NCBI GenBank assembly: GCA_900546495.1
Contig: URDN01000016.1
Location: 1-48,395 of the forward strand
Origin: an uncultured Lachnospiraceae bacterium
GTDB lineage: Bacteria; Bacillota; Clostridia; Lachnospirales; Lachnospiraceae
Direction of reading: 5' to 3'
DNA: 48,395 nt
Of the stretch, positions 24,728-33,784 are shown one piece after another (positions within the stretch are counted from its first letter, which is position 1; every line of letters begins with the position of its first letter). Below the pieces are notes generated by a model, which worked only from the letters and a program-made list of their open reading frames with translations, searched no databases and was not told the origin of the DNA. The position numbers and the translations under genes are program-made.

Positions 24728-25333
24728 ATGTATGTAATCGCAATTGTAGGCGCTGGTGGTAAGACAAGCCGGATCAAAAATCTTACAAAAGAATATGTGC
24801 AGCAGGGCAAAAAAGTTCTGGTCACAACGACGACTCATATGGGTCTGGAACAGGGCATGGTTTTATCCGATAATCTGGAAGATATCCGACAACAGTTGGA
24901 AAAACAAAACGTTTGTATTTGTGGAAGTCCTGTGAAAGAAGGAAAAATAGCATCGTTACCGAAAGATATTTACGAGCAGGCTTGCCAGCTTGCAGATATT
25001 GTTTTGGTAGAGGCAGATGGATCAAAGCATATGCCGATCAAATTTCCGGCAGCGCATGAACCGGTGATCCCGGAAAATGTAAATGAGATTCAGGTGGTCA
25101 TGGGACTGCATGCCATTGGACATCCCTTTTGTGAGGTGAGCCATCGACTGGAACTGGTAAAACAGTGTCTGAATGTTTCAGATACGGATCTTGTGACAAA
25201 AGCACACCTTGAAAAATTGTATCTGGAAGGCTATCAGAAGCCATTACAGGAAAAATACCCAAATGCAAAAATCGGATTTTTCCCGGCAGACCACAGTCAT
25301 TTCTTTGATTTGGAACCGTTGAAATTTTACTAA
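24728..25333 (+). CDS. yqeC: Selenium-dependent molybdenum cofactor/hydroxylase biosynthesis protein YqeC
   Basis: A 201-residue P-loop protein of the YqeC family. Walker A is IVGAGGKTS (about residues 6-14). The stretches VLVTTTTHM and DIVLVEADGSKHMPIKFPAAHEPVIP are diagnostic, and LVTKAHLE follows. It works with YqeB in maturing selenium-dependent molybdenum hydroxylases; the biochemical step is unproven. AAAGGTG precedes the ATG. No hydroxylase, molybdopterin or selenium gene lies within the window, so the pair is separated from its expected target here. Confidence 0.88.
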   Translation: MYVIAIVGAGGKTSRIKNLTKEYVQQGKKVLVTTTTHMGLEQGMVLSDNLEDIRQQLEKQNVCICGSPVKEGKIASLPKDIYEQACQLADIVLVEADGSKHMPIKFPAAHEPVIPENVNEIQVVMGLHAIGHPFCEVSHRLELVKQCLNVSDTDLVTKAHLEKLYLEGYQKPLQEKYPNAKIGFFPADHSHFFDLEPLKFY

Positions 25334-25483
25334 ATGACGTTTCTGACGTGAGAGGATTGCGAATATCCATTTGACGTCAAAAGTATCAACATTCTAATAG
25401 CGCTAATATCTCATAAAAATCTGTTCAACCAGATCGCTATGAGTATAAGATAAAAATTATAAGTAACATGGAGGATAGATGAT
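25334..25483 (+). promoter_or_regulatory. Leader of the aminopeptidase P gene with palindrome and hairpin
   Basis: TGACGT occurs three times (25335, 25344, 25372), the last inside the perfect 12-bp palindrome TTTGACGTCAAA (25370-25381). Farther on, CTCAT/ATGAG and ATCTG/CAGAT (25410-25443) stack into a two-part hairpin. The GGAGG ribosome binding site is near 25472. Regulatory role is inferred only. Confidence 0.45.
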
Positions 25484-27277
25484 ATGACAATTCAGGAAAA
25501 ACTTGCAATTTTGCGAGAAAAAATGAAAGAAAACAACATGGATATCTACATGATTCCAACCGCAGATTTTCACCAGTCAGAGTATGTTGGTGAATACTTC
25601 AAAGCACGTTCTTATATGAGCGGCTTTACAGGATCTGCCGGAACATTAGTAGTGACATTGACAGAGGCAGGTCTGTGGACTGACGGACGTTATTTCATTC
25701 AGGCGGAGCAGCAGCTTGCAGGCAGCACCATTACGTTATACCGTATGTCTGAGGAAGGTGTGCCGACAGTAAAAGAGTTTGTAGAGGATAAACTTCCACA
25801 GGGCGGCGTGATCGGTTTTGATGGAAGAGTACTTTCCAGTGCCGATGGAGCAGCATATGCGAAAATCGCTGAAAAAAAACAGGGCAGCCTGTCCGTTGCA
25901 AAAGATCTGGTAAATGAGATCTGGACAGACAGACCACAGCTTCCGACTGAGAAAGTGTGGATTTTAACAGAGGAATACAGCGGAGAGACCACAGCTTCCA
26001 AATTGGGAAGAATCCGTGAAGTAATGAAAGAGAAAGGTGCACAGGCGCATCTGATCAGCTCTCTGTATGACATTGCATGGATTTTAAACCTGCGTGGAAA
26101 CGATATTTCCCATGTTCCGGTATTTTTATCTTTCCTGCTGATCGAGGAAGATTCATGCAAGCTGTTTATCCATGCAGAGACACTGAACGATGAAGTTCGT
26201 GCTTATCTGGCAGACAATGACATTACGGTTTGTGCATATGATGAGATTTATGATGCAGCAGAAAAAATTGCAGCAGAAAAAGTAATGCTGATGGATGAGC
26301 ATACCATCAACTACCGCATCCGTATGGCACTTCCGGAAGGATTAAAGGTTGTAGATGAGCTGAATCCATCCGAGCGTATGAAAGCCATCAAGAATGAGAC
26401 AGAGTTACAAAATACAAGAATCGCACACTTAAAAGACGGTGTGGCTGTAACTAAATTTATGTATTGGTTAAAGACACATGTTGGAAAAGAATATATTACT
26501 GAGTATACCGCAGGAAAATATCTGGACAGCCTGCGTGCCCAGCAGGAGAATTTTCTGGATCTGAGTTTTGACAATATCAGTGCGTATGGCGCAAATGCAG
26601 CTATGATGCACTATTCTGCAAAAGAAGAGACAGCAGCAGAGTTAAAACCAGAAGGTTTTTTACTGGTAGATTCCGGCGGACATTACTATGAGGGAACGAC
26701 AGATATTACAAGAACCTTTGTCCTTGGACCTTTGACGGACAAGCAGAAATTGCATTTTACAACTGTTTGCAGATCTAATCTGAACCTTGCAAATGCCAAA
26801 TTCCTCTATGGATGCAGCGGATTAAACCTGGATATTTTAAGCCGTGGACCATTATGGGAGATGGGTATTGATTATAAATGCGGAACCGGACATGGTGTCG
26901 GACATATCCTGAATGTGCATGAGGGACCGAACGGATTCCGGTGGAGAGTCGTTGCAGAGCGTAATGACAGTGGCAGACTGGAAGAAGGTATGATCACTAC
27001 GGACGAGCCGGGTGTATACCTGGAAGGCGAGTACGGTATCCGTACAGAGAACGAACTGATCTGTGTGAAAGCAGAGAAAAATGAGTATGGTCAGTTTATG
27101 AAGTTTGAAAACATTACTTACGCACCAATCGATCTGGATGGAATTGTTCCGGAGGAGATGACCGGTCGTGAGAAAAAACTGCTGAATGCATACCACAAGA
27201 TGGTATGGGAGAAAATATCCCCGTATCTGAATGACGATGAGCGGGAGTGGCTCAAAGAGTACACAAGGGAGATTTAG
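25484..27277 (+). CDS. Xaa-Pro aminopeptidase (aminopeptidase P family, three-domain)
   Basis: A 597-residue M24 metallopeptidase that removes N-terminal residues preceding proline. It has two creatinase-like N-terminal domains (about 1-300; MIPTADFHQSEYVGEYFKARSYMSGFTGSAGTLVVT and LWTDGRYFIQAEQQL). The pita-bread catalytic domain carries metal ligands D396 and D407 (VDSGGHYYEGTTDITRTF), the histidine region H470-H474 (CGTGHGVGHILNVHEGP) and the glutamates in TTDEPGVYLEGEYGIRTENEL. Size and architecture match the long, eukaryotic-like APP1 form seen in many Clostridia rather than the 440-residue E. coli PepP. GGAGG precedes the ATG. Its stop is one base from the polA start. Confidence 0.93.
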   Translation: MTIQEKLAILREKMKENNMDIYMIPTADFHQSEYVGEYFKARSYMSGFTGSAGTLVVTLTEAGLWTDGRYFIQAEQQLAGSTITLYRMSEEGVPTVKEFVEDKLPQGGVIGFDGRVLSSADGAAYAKIAEKKQGSLSVAKDLVNEIWTDRPQLPTEKVWILTEEYSGETTASKLGRIREVMKEKGAQAHLISSLYDIAWILNLRGNDISHVPVFLSFLLIEEDSCKLFIHAETLNDEVRAYLADNDITVCAYDEIYDAAEKIAAEKVMLMDEHTINYRIRMALPEGLKVVDELNPSERMKAIKNETELQNTRIAHLKDGVAVTKFMYWLKTHVGKEYITEYTAGKYLDSLRAQQENFLDLSFDNISAYGANAAMMHYSAKEETAAELKPEGFLLVDSGGHYYEGTTDITRTFVLGPLTDKQKLHFTTVCRSNLNLANAKFLYGCSGLNLDILSRGPLWEMGIDYKCGTGHGVGHILNVHEGPNGFRWRVVAERNDSGRLEEGMITTDEPGVYLEGEYGIRTENELICVKAEKNEYGQFMKFENITYAPIDLDGIVPEEMTGREKKLLNAYHKMVWEKISPYLNDDEREWLKEYTREI

Positions 27278-27278
27278 C

Positions 27279-29912
27279 ATGAGTGAAAAAATCGTACTGA
27301 TTGATGGACACAGTATTTTGAACCGTGCCTTTTTCGGAGTTCCGCCATTGACGAACTCCGAAGGACTGCACACGAATGCGGTGTACGGATTTTTAAATAT
27401 TATGTTCAAAATTCTGGATGAGGAAAAACCGGACTATCTGACGGTGGCTTTTGACCGTAGCGAGCCGACTTTCCGCCATCAGATGTTTGATGCCTATAAA
27501 GGAACGAGAAAACCGATGGCGCAGGAATTGCGGGAGCAGGTGCCTGTTATGAAGGAAGTTTTACAGGCCATGGGAATCAAAATCATGGAAATGCCGGGAT
27601 ATGAAGCAGATGATCTGCTTGGAACGATTGCAGGTATGGCAGAAGCACAGGGAATGGATGTCAGCATTATTTCCGGTGACCGTGATCTGCTGCAGTTAGC
27701 CACAGAAAAGGTAAAAATCCGGATTCCGAAAACAAAACGAACCGGTACGGAGATTGAAGATTATTATGCGACAGATGTGGTGGAACGTTATCAGGTGACT
27801 CCAAAGGAATTTATCGATGTAAAAGCACTGATGGGTGACAGTTCCGATAATATCCCGGGAGTTCCAGGTATCGGCGAGAAGACGGCTACGAATCTGATTG
27901 TTGCATACAAAAGTATCGAAAATGCCTATGCGCATTTAGAAGAAATCACACCGAAACGTGCGAAAACCAATCTGGAAGAGCACTATGATATGGCGCAGAT
28001 GAGCAAGACGCTGGCTACCATCGAAGTACATGCGCCGATCGAATTTGACATGGAAGCAGCAAAACTGACCAATCTGTATACACCGGAAGCGTATGTATAT
28101 ATGAAGCGCTTGGAGTTCAAAAATATGCTGACCCGTTTTTCTGATGATATGTCACAGAACGATCTGGAAAAATATTTCCATGTATATCATGAACTGGATG
28201 AGATTCAGAACTTTTTTGACGGATTTTCTGCAAAAGAGGCAGCAGTGTCTTTTTTCGAAGAAGCAGGAACGGTATATGGTCTGGCAGTTGCGGAAAATAA
28301 TCAGAATGTTGTTTATCTGACCTGTGGCGGATTTGTGACAGAAGCATATCTGGAAGAACAGGCACAGAAACTCTGTGACGGGCTGGATACTTTGGTAACA
28401 CCGGATCTGAAAGGGTTGCTGAAACATGTCCGTGTACCAGAGACAAAAAAATGCATTGACGCAACCATTGCCGCATACTTACTGAATCCATTGAAAAATG
28501 AATATACTTATGATGATCTTGCAAAAGATATTCTGGGACAAATGGTACCGTCTCAGGTCGATCTGCTTGGAAAATTGAAAATAAAAAAAGCGGCAGAGGA
28601 GAAGCCGGAAGCATTGGAATTGCTGGCCTGCTATGAGACTTATACCTGCATCGCAGCAAAAGACCAGTTGTTGGAGCAGTTAGAAGAACACGGCATGAAA
28701 AAGCTGTATGATGAGATCGAGATGCCGTTGGTATTTGTACTGTCAGATATGGAAAAAGAAGGTGTCCGAGCAGAAAAGGCGGAGTTAGAGAGCTACGGTG
28801 CACAGCTTACCGGCAGGATTGCAGAACTGGAAACTTCCATTTATGAAAAAGCGGGAGAGACATTTAATATCAATTCGCCAAAACAGCTTGGGGTTATTTT
28901 GTTTGAAAAACTGCAGATGCCAAATGGTAAAAAAACGAAAACCGGGTATTCCACCGCTGCGGATGTACTGGAACGTCTGGCCCCGGACTATCCGATCGTA
29001 TCAGAAATTCTGGAGTATCGTCAGCTTACAAAATTGAAATCCACATATGCGGATGGTCTGGCACTGTGCATTGCTCCGGATGGAAGAATTCACAGTACAT
29101 TCAACCAGACCATTACAGCAACCGGACGTATCAGCAGTACCGAACCAAACCTGCAGAATATTCCAATCCGTATGGAACTTGGCAGACTGATCCGAAAAGT
29201 ATTTGTGCCGAAAGATGGTTATGTATTTATCGATGCGGATTATTCCCAGATCGAGTTGCGTGTGCTGGCGCATATGTCCGGTGATCAGAACCTGATCGCG
29301 GCTTATCAGCATGCAGAAGATATTCACCGAATCACAGCTTCTCAGGTGTTCCACACACCATTAGAAGATGTGACAGATCTGCAGAGACGAAATGCAAAAG
29401 CGGTAAACTTTGGTATCGTGTATGGTATCAGTTCCTTTGGTCTGAGTCAGGATCTGAGTATTACACGAAAAGAGGCAGAAGGCTATATCGCAAGCTATTT
29501 TGAAACCTATCCGGGTATCAAGACATTCCTTGACCGTCTGGTGACCGATGCGAAGGAAAAAGGTTATGCGGAGACGATGTTTGGCAGACGCAGACCTGTT
29601 CCAGAACTGGCATCAAGTAATTTCATGCAGCGTTCTTTCGGTGAGCGTATTGCAATGAACTCTCCGATTCAGGGAACCGCAGCGGATATTATCAAGATTG
29701 CTATGATTCGTGTAAAACAGCGTCTGGATCGGGAACAGTTAAAATCCAAACTGATCCTGCAGGTGCACGATGAACTTCTGATCGAGGCAGCAGCTGACGA
29801 AGAGGAATATGTAAAAACTCTGCTGGCAGAAGAAATGCGTCATGCGGCGGATCTGGCGGTGACATTGGAAGTGGATGTGCAGTCGGGTAATAACTGGTTT
29901 GAAGCACATTAA
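27279..29912 (+). CDS. polA: DNA polymerase I
   Basis: An 877-residue family A polymerase that fills gaps and removes primers. The 5'-nuclease domain (about 1-290) has VLIDGHSILNRAFFGVPPLTNSEG, ADDLLGTIA, SGDRDLLQL and MGDSSDNIPGVPGIGEKTA. The middle exonuclease fold (about 310-470) lacks the DxE catalytic motif (AVSFFEEAG stands there), so proofreading is probably absent, as in Bacillus and Thermus PolA. Polymerase motifs: DADYSQIELRVLAHMSGD (A), RRNAKAVNFGIVYGISSFGLS (B) and QVHDELLIE (C). I chose ATG 27279: AGGGAGA precedes it and the protein starts as in homologues. A start at 27231 lies inside the previous gene. Confidence 0.96.
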   Translation: MSEKIVLIDGHSILNRAFFGVPPLTNSEGLHTNAVYGFLNIMFKILDEEKPDYLTVAFDRSEPTFRHQMFDAYKGTRKPMAQELREQVPVMKEVLQAMGIKIMEMPGYEADDLLGTIAGMAEAQGMDVSIISGDRDLLQLATEKVKIRIPKTKRTGTEIEDYYATDVVERYQVTPKEFIDVKALMGDSSDNIPGVPGIGEKTATNLIVAYKSIENAYAHLEEITPKRAKTNLEEHYDMAQMSKTLATIEVHAPIEFDMEAAKLTNLYTPEAYVYMKRLEFKNMLTRFSDDMSQNDLEKYFHVYHELDEIQNFFDGFSAKEAAVSFFEEAGTVYGLAVAENNQNVVYLTCGGFVTEAYLEEQAQKLCDGLDTLVTPDLKGLLKHVRVPETKKCIDATIAAYLLNPLKNEYTYDDLAKDILGQMVPSQVDLLGKLKIKKAAEEKPEALELLACYETYTCIAAKDQLLEQLEEHGMKKLYDEIEMPLVFVLSDMEKEGVRAEKAELESYGAQLTGRIAELETSIYEKAGETFNINSPKQLGVILFEKLQMPNGKKTKTGYSTAADVLERLAPDYPIVSEILEYRQLTKLKSTYADGLALCIAPDGRIHSTFNQTITATGRISSTEPNLQNIPIRMELGRLIRKVFVPKDGYVFIDADYSQIELRVLAHMSGDQNLIAAYQHAEDIHRITASQVFHTPLEDVTDLQRRNAKAVNFGIVYGISSFGLSQDLSITRKEAEGYIASYFETYPGIKTFLDRLVTDAKEKGYAETMFGRRRPVPELASSNFMQRSFGERIAMNSPIQGTAADIIKIAMIRVKQRLDREQLKSKLILQVHDELLIEAAADEEEYVKTLLAEEMRHAADLAVTLEVDVQSGNNWFEAH

Positions 29913-30212
29913 ATCAGAAATGTGAAAAAAATGATCCTACCGGAAATAATAGGTAGAATCGCAGATATGTGAATGTTCGCTTTACAAATATTATGAGAAC
30001 CGCTGCGCGAACCTCATAATCGATTTGCGGCACAAAAGCAGTGCCTTTTATCGAAAGTTGGCAAGCAACTTCCGATAAGATATATTACAGGTATTTGTGA
30101 GCGGATGCGATGAACAATACTATTTGTAGAAATTCATTTTTTCAGAAAGGAAGTATTCAGAGTTGCTGTATCAAAAAATGATACGGACAACTCTGAATCA
30201 ACATATAGTGAT
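29913..30212 (+). other. Hairpin-rich gap between polA and coaE
   Basis: No gene. Four hairpins can be drawn: 29933-29960 (8 of 9 pairs); 29985-30027 (CAAAT plus ATTATGAG against CTCATAAT plus ATTTG); 30048-30078 (12 of 13 pairs, 5-nt loop); and 30155-30198 (perfect 11-bp ATTCAGAGTTG stem with an inner GTATC/GATAC stem). None has a convincing T run. AAAGGAAG (30146-30153), the only ribosome-binding-like site, lies before the last hairpin. Confidence 0.6.
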
Positions 30213-30830
30213 ATGCATTTTATAGGAATTACAGGTGGTGTTGGCGCCGGAAAAACAGCAATCCTGACCTACCTTGAAAGCAATTATCCATGCCGCGTCA
30301 TGCTGGCAGACGAAATCGCCCATGATCTGATGGAGCCGGGGACAGACTGCTGCCGAAAACTGCAGGAACTTTTTGCAGAGGATCAGGTGTTTGAGACAGA
30401 CGGACAGATTGACCGGAAAAAGATGGCACAGGTTTTATTTTCTGATGAAAAGAAACGGTTTGCGTTAAATGATATCGTACATCCGGCAGTAAAGAAGTAT
30501 GTCATTGCTGAAATGAAACATGAACGCGCAGCACAGACACATGAGGTGCTGATTTTGGAAGCAGCATTGCTGATCGAAGAACATTATGATGAAATCTGTG
30601 ACGAATTGTGGTATATTTATACCTCTGAGGAAAACCGAAGAGAACGATTGAAATTAAATCGTGGGTATTCCGATGAAAAAATTGATAACATTTTTGCCAG
30701 TCAGCTTCCGGAAAGCACGTATCGGGAAGTATGTAAGGCAGAAATCGATAATAATCATCTGCCGGAAGATGCATTCCGTCAGATTGATGCACTGATGAAA
30801 GCACGTCAGGTAGAAAAAAAGCAGGGATGA
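30213..30830 (+). CDS. coaE: Dephospho-CoA kinase
   Basis: A 205-residue kinase that phosphorylates dephospho-CoA in the last step of coenzyme A synthesis. The start MHFIGITGGVGAGKTAILTYLE holds the Walker A; LADEIAHDLMEPG, IVHPAVKKYV and LEAALLIEEHYDEICDELWYIYTSEENRRERL match the family. An in-frame TGA at 30111 and the lack of start codons after it fix the start at 30213. There is no ribosome binding site at normal distance; a candidate lies about 60 bases upstream, separated by a perfect hairpin. Confidence 0.93.
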   Translation: MHFIGITGGVGAGKTAILTYLESNYPCRVMLADEIAHDLMEPGTDCCRKLQELFAEDQVFETDGQIDRKKMAQVLFSDEKKRFALNDIVHPAVKKYVIAEMKHERAAQTHEVLILEAALLIEEHYDEICDELWYIYTSEENRRERLKLNRGYSDEKIDNIFASQLPESTYREVCKAEIDNNHLPEDAFRQIDALMKARQVEKKQG

Positions 30831-30902
30831 TCCTGCGATACTGAAAATGTACGTTTATTTTACTGAGAAAATGTACAGAATCGTTAGACAACGGAGGAAT
30901 AA

Positions 30903-31700
30903 ATGGAATTATGTAGTATAGCAAGCGGCAGCAGCGGAAACTGTATTTATGCAGGTACAGATCACTGTCATGTCCTTGTGGATGCCGGAATCAGCGGCAA
31001 GCGGATTGAAACCGGACTCAATGAGATTGGGCTGAAAACGGCTGAGATGGATGGGATTCTTGTGACTCATGAGCATTCTGATCACATCAAAAGCCTTGGG
31101 GTTCTTGCGCGGAAATATGGACTTCCCATGTATGCCACGCAGGGAACCATTGATGCTATCAAAGAAAAGTCATCCATCGGAAAAGTGGATGAATCCCTGT
31201 TTCAGGTGATCCATCCGGAGGAGGATTTTACCATCGGAGATATGCGGATTTCCCCGGTTCCAACGTCCCATGATGCGGCAGAACCGGTGGCTTATATGAT
31301 GTATCAGGGTGATAAATCCATGGGAATTATCACAGATCTTGGAAAATATGATGATTATATTGTAGACAAATTGCAGGGATTGGATGTATTATTGTTAGAA
31401 GCCAATCATGATGTACATATGCTGCAGGCGGGAATATATCCGTATCAGCTGAAACGGAGAATCCTTGGAGACCGCGGACATTTATCAAATGAACTGTCCG
31501 GGCAGCTGCTTGGCAAAGTGTTGCATGATGGGTTTAAAAAAGTGATTTTAGGTCATTTGAGCAAAGAAAATAATTATCCACAGCTTGCATGGGAGACGGT
31601 TCGTCTGGAAGTGACCATGGGAGAAAATCCTTACAAGGGAAGCGATTTTCCGATGGTGGTTGCCAAACGGGATGAGGTTTCTGAATTAGTCAGTATCTAA
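30903..31700 (+). CDS. MBL-fold metallo-hydrolase (YycJ/WalJ-like)
   Basis: A 265-residue metallo-beta-lactamase-fold hydrolase. The start MELCSIASGSSGNCIYAGTDHCHVLVDAGIS and the metal site THEHSDHI (about residues 57-64), followed by SHDAAEPVAYM and LLEANHDVHML, match YycJ/WalJ, a predicted nuclease-like enzyme usually linked to the WalRK two-component system. No walRK genes are in the window. GGAGG precedes the ATG. It stands 72 bases after coaE and may share its transcript. The exact substrate is not established. Confidence 0.9.
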   Translation: MELCSIASGSSGNCIYAGTDHCHVLVDAGISGKRIETGLNEIGLKTAEMDGILVTHEHSDHIKSLGVLARKYGLPMYATQGTIDAIKEKSSIGKVDESLFQVIHPEEDFTIGDMRISPVPTSHDAAEPVAYMMYQGDKSMGIITDLGKYDDYIVDKLQGLDVLLLEANHDVHMLQAGIYPYQLKRRILGDRGHLSNELSGQLLGKVLHDGFKKVILGHLSKENNYPQLAWETVRLEVTMGENPYKGSDFPMVVAKRDEVSELVSI

Positions 31701-31831
31701 TTTGATAATTGGCCAGTTCACTTATTATGGTTATCTATGTAAGTATATGTGTGCAGGCGGAAAGTTGCCTGGATGTATAGTGGATGATGAATCACGTTTT
31801 GTGGCCGCAATATTGAGAGAGGAGAGCGCAT

Positions 31832-32131
31832 ATGCGCGAGAACACAATGGAAAAGACAACAGACAAAACAATTATTACAGTAGTAGGAAAAGACACCGTA
31901 GGTATCATTGCTAAAGTATGTACCTACCTTGCAAATAACAGTATCAACGTACTGGACATTTCACAGACAATTGTACAGAATTTCTTTAATATGATGATGA
32001 TCGTGGATATGAGTACCTCCGCAAAACCATTTGCTGACTGCGTAAAAGAGTTAGAGCAGATCGGTGAAGAAATTGGCGTAAAGATCAAATGCCAGAGAGA
32101 AGAAATTTTTGATATGATGCACCGTATCTAA
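31832..32131 (+). CDS. ACT domain-containing protein (UPF0237 family)
   Basis: A 99-residue protein made of an ACT domain: TIITVVGKDTVGIIAKVCTYLANNSINVLDISQTIVQNFFNMMMIVDMS. ACT domains bind amino acids or similar small ligands and regulate partners. GAGAGGAG lies 6-7 nt before the ATG at 31832. The alternative ATG at 31847 begins nearer the conserved part but has no ribosome binding site. It is 30 bases before the UPF0210 gene; the pair is conserved in many bacteria and archaea, indicating that the two proteins work together. Confidence 0.9.
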   Translation: MRENTMEKTTDKTIITVVGKDTVGIIAKVCTYLANNSINVLDISQTIVQNFFNMMMIVDMSTSAKPFADCVKELEQIGEEIGVKIKCQREEIFDMMHRI

Positions 32132-32161
32132 GAAAATACTGGAAAAAGGAGATTACGACCA

Positions 32162-33526
32162 ATGATAAATATGTTTGAAGTAAATGAGACGAACAAGATG
32201 ATCGAGCAGGAAAACCTGGATGTTCGTACCATTACACTGGGAATCAGTTTATTAGACTGTATTGATTCTGATCTGGATAAAGTAAATCAGAACATTTACA
32301 ATAAAATCACAACACTGGCAAAAGATCTGGTAAAAACAGGTAAAACCATCGAAAACCGTTACAGTATTCCAATCGTAAATAAACGAATTTCGGTTACTCC
32401 GATTGCCATGATCGGTGCAGCTGCCTGCAAAAAGCCGGAAGACTATGTAACGATTGCACAGACATTAGACCGTGTGGCTGCAGAAGTAGGTGTCAACTTT
32501 ATCGGTGGATACTCTGCGCTGGTAAGTAAAGGTATGACAACTGCGGATGAACTGCTGATCCGATCCATTCCACAGGCACTGGCCTGCACGGAGCGCGTCT
32601 GCAGTTCTGTAAACCTTGGTTCTACCAAGACAGGTATCAATATGGATGCCGTACGTCTCATGGGTGAGATCGTCAAAGAGACAGCAGAATATACAAAAGA
32701 TGTAGATTCTCTTGGATGTGCAAAACTGGTAGTATTTTGTAATGCACCGGATGACAATCCGTTTATGGCAGGTGCGTTCCATGGTGTGACAGAAGCAGAT
32801 GCTATCATTAACGTAGGTGTCAGCGGACCGGGTGTTGTAAAGACTGCACTGGAAAAAGTAAGAGGCGAGAGCTTCGAAGTACTGTGTGAGACGATCAAAA
32901 AGACAGCATTCAAGATTACCCGTGTGGGTCAGCTGGTAGCAAAAGAAGCTTCCAAAATGCTTGGTATTCCGTTTGGAATTATAGATCTGTCTCTGGCTCC
33001 GACACCGGCAGTTGGTGATAGTGTAGCGGAAATCCTTGAGGAGATCGGTCTGGAGTACGCCGGAGCACCGGGTACAACGGCAGCATTAGCTATGCTGAAC
33101 GATCAGGTGAAAAAAGGTGGTATCATGGCATCTTCCTATGTTGGTGGATTAAGTGGTGCTTTTATCCCGGTCAGTGAAGATCAGGGAATGATCGATGCCG
33201 TAAAAGCAAATGCATTGACTTTAGAAAAATTAGAGGCGATGACTTGTGTATGCTCCGTAGGTCTGGATATGATCGCTATTCCTGGAGATACACCGGCTAC
33301 AACAATTTCCGGTATTATTGCGGATGAGATGGCTATCGGTATGGTAAATCAGAAAACTACAGCAGTTCGTCTGATTCCGGTTATTGGAAAAGGTGTTGGC
33401 GAGATGGTAGAATTTGGTGGATTATTAGGTTATGCACCAATCATGCCGGTAAATCAGTATTCCTGCGCGAACTTTGTAAACCGTCAGGGACGTATTCCGG
33501 CTCCAATCCACAGCTTCAAAAATTAA
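32162..33526 (+). CDS. UPF0210 (DUF711/PFL family) protein
   Basis: A 454-residue protein of the PFL/DUF711 family: NIYNKITTLAKDLVKTGKTIENRYSIPIVNKRISVTPIAMIGAA, GYSALVSKGMTTADELLIRSIPQAL, GAFHGVTEADAIINVGVSGPGVVKTAL and GCNCG-like endings with MPVNQYSCANFVNRQGRIPAPIHSFKN. Remote similarity to pyruvate formate-lyase-type barrels gave the family its name; its reaction is unknown. Start at 32162 follows AAGGAG at 10 nt; a second ATG lies three codons on. It is encoded with an ACT-domain partner and followed by a strong terminator. Confidence 0.92.
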   Translation: MINMFEVNETNKMIEQENLDVRTITLGISLLDCIDSDLDKVNQNIYNKITTLAKDLVKTGKTIENRYSIPIVNKRISVTPIAMIGAAACKKPEDYVTIAQTLDRVAAEVGVNFIGGYSALVSKGMTTADELLIRSIPQALACTERVCSSVNLGSTKTGINMDAVRLMGEIVKETAEYTKDVDSLGCAKLVVFCNAPDDNPFMAGAFHGVTEADAIINVGVSGPGVVKTALEKVRGESFEVLCETIKKTAFKITRVGQLVAKEASKMLGIPFGIIDLSLAPTPAVGDSVAEILEEIGLEYAGAPGTTAALAMLNDQVKKGGIMASSYVGGLSGAFIPVSEDQGMIDAVKANALTLEKLEAMTCVCSVGLDMIAIPGDTPATTISGIIADEMAIGMVNQKTTAVRLIPVIGKGVGEMVEFGGLLGYAPIMPVNQYSCANFVNRQGRIPAPIHSFKN

Positions 33527-33559
33527 CCGTACAGTTCACTTGTCACATGTATCTATTAT

Positions 33560-33592
33560 CCCCACAGTATAACCGGCTGTGGGGATTTTTTT
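33560..33592 (+). terminator. Terminator after the UPF0210 gene
   Basis: A perfect 8-bp CCCCACAG/CTGTGGGG stem with a 9-nt loop, then A and seven T. Strong intrinsic terminator for the ACT-UPF0210 operon. Confidence 0.93.
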
Positions 33593-33601
33593 AAAATGAT
33601 A

Positions 33602-33784
33602 GATGTTGGGGTCAAAAGATGCCATACGAATTGTTTCGTACTTCGTACTCCCACAATTCTACCCAATATTCGCATATTGTGAAGCTGACGCTCCACTTTT
33701 ATGCTCATATCGGGGCGGGTTATTAAGCCATAAAACCACTCCTGTGCAAGCACATCGTGGTTTCAGACTTTTGACCCTGGCATC
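33602..33784. repeat. 183-bp non-coding element with imperfect terminal inverted repeats
   Basis: The ends 33602-33618 and 33768-33784 are inverted relative to each other (14 of 17 positions; shared core GGGTCAAAAG). Inside is a CAATAT/ATATTG tetraloop hairpin (33664-33679) and the palindrome TGTGCAAGCACA near the right end. No reading frame makes a credible protein and no clear target-site duplication is visible. The right end is related to bases 61-104. It looks like a small non-autonomous mobile element. Confidence 0.65.

Noticed and set aside
28117..28803. Minus-strand open frame (228 codons) opposite polA
   Set aside because: Fully within polA, low complexity in Leu, Pro and Ser, no start signals.
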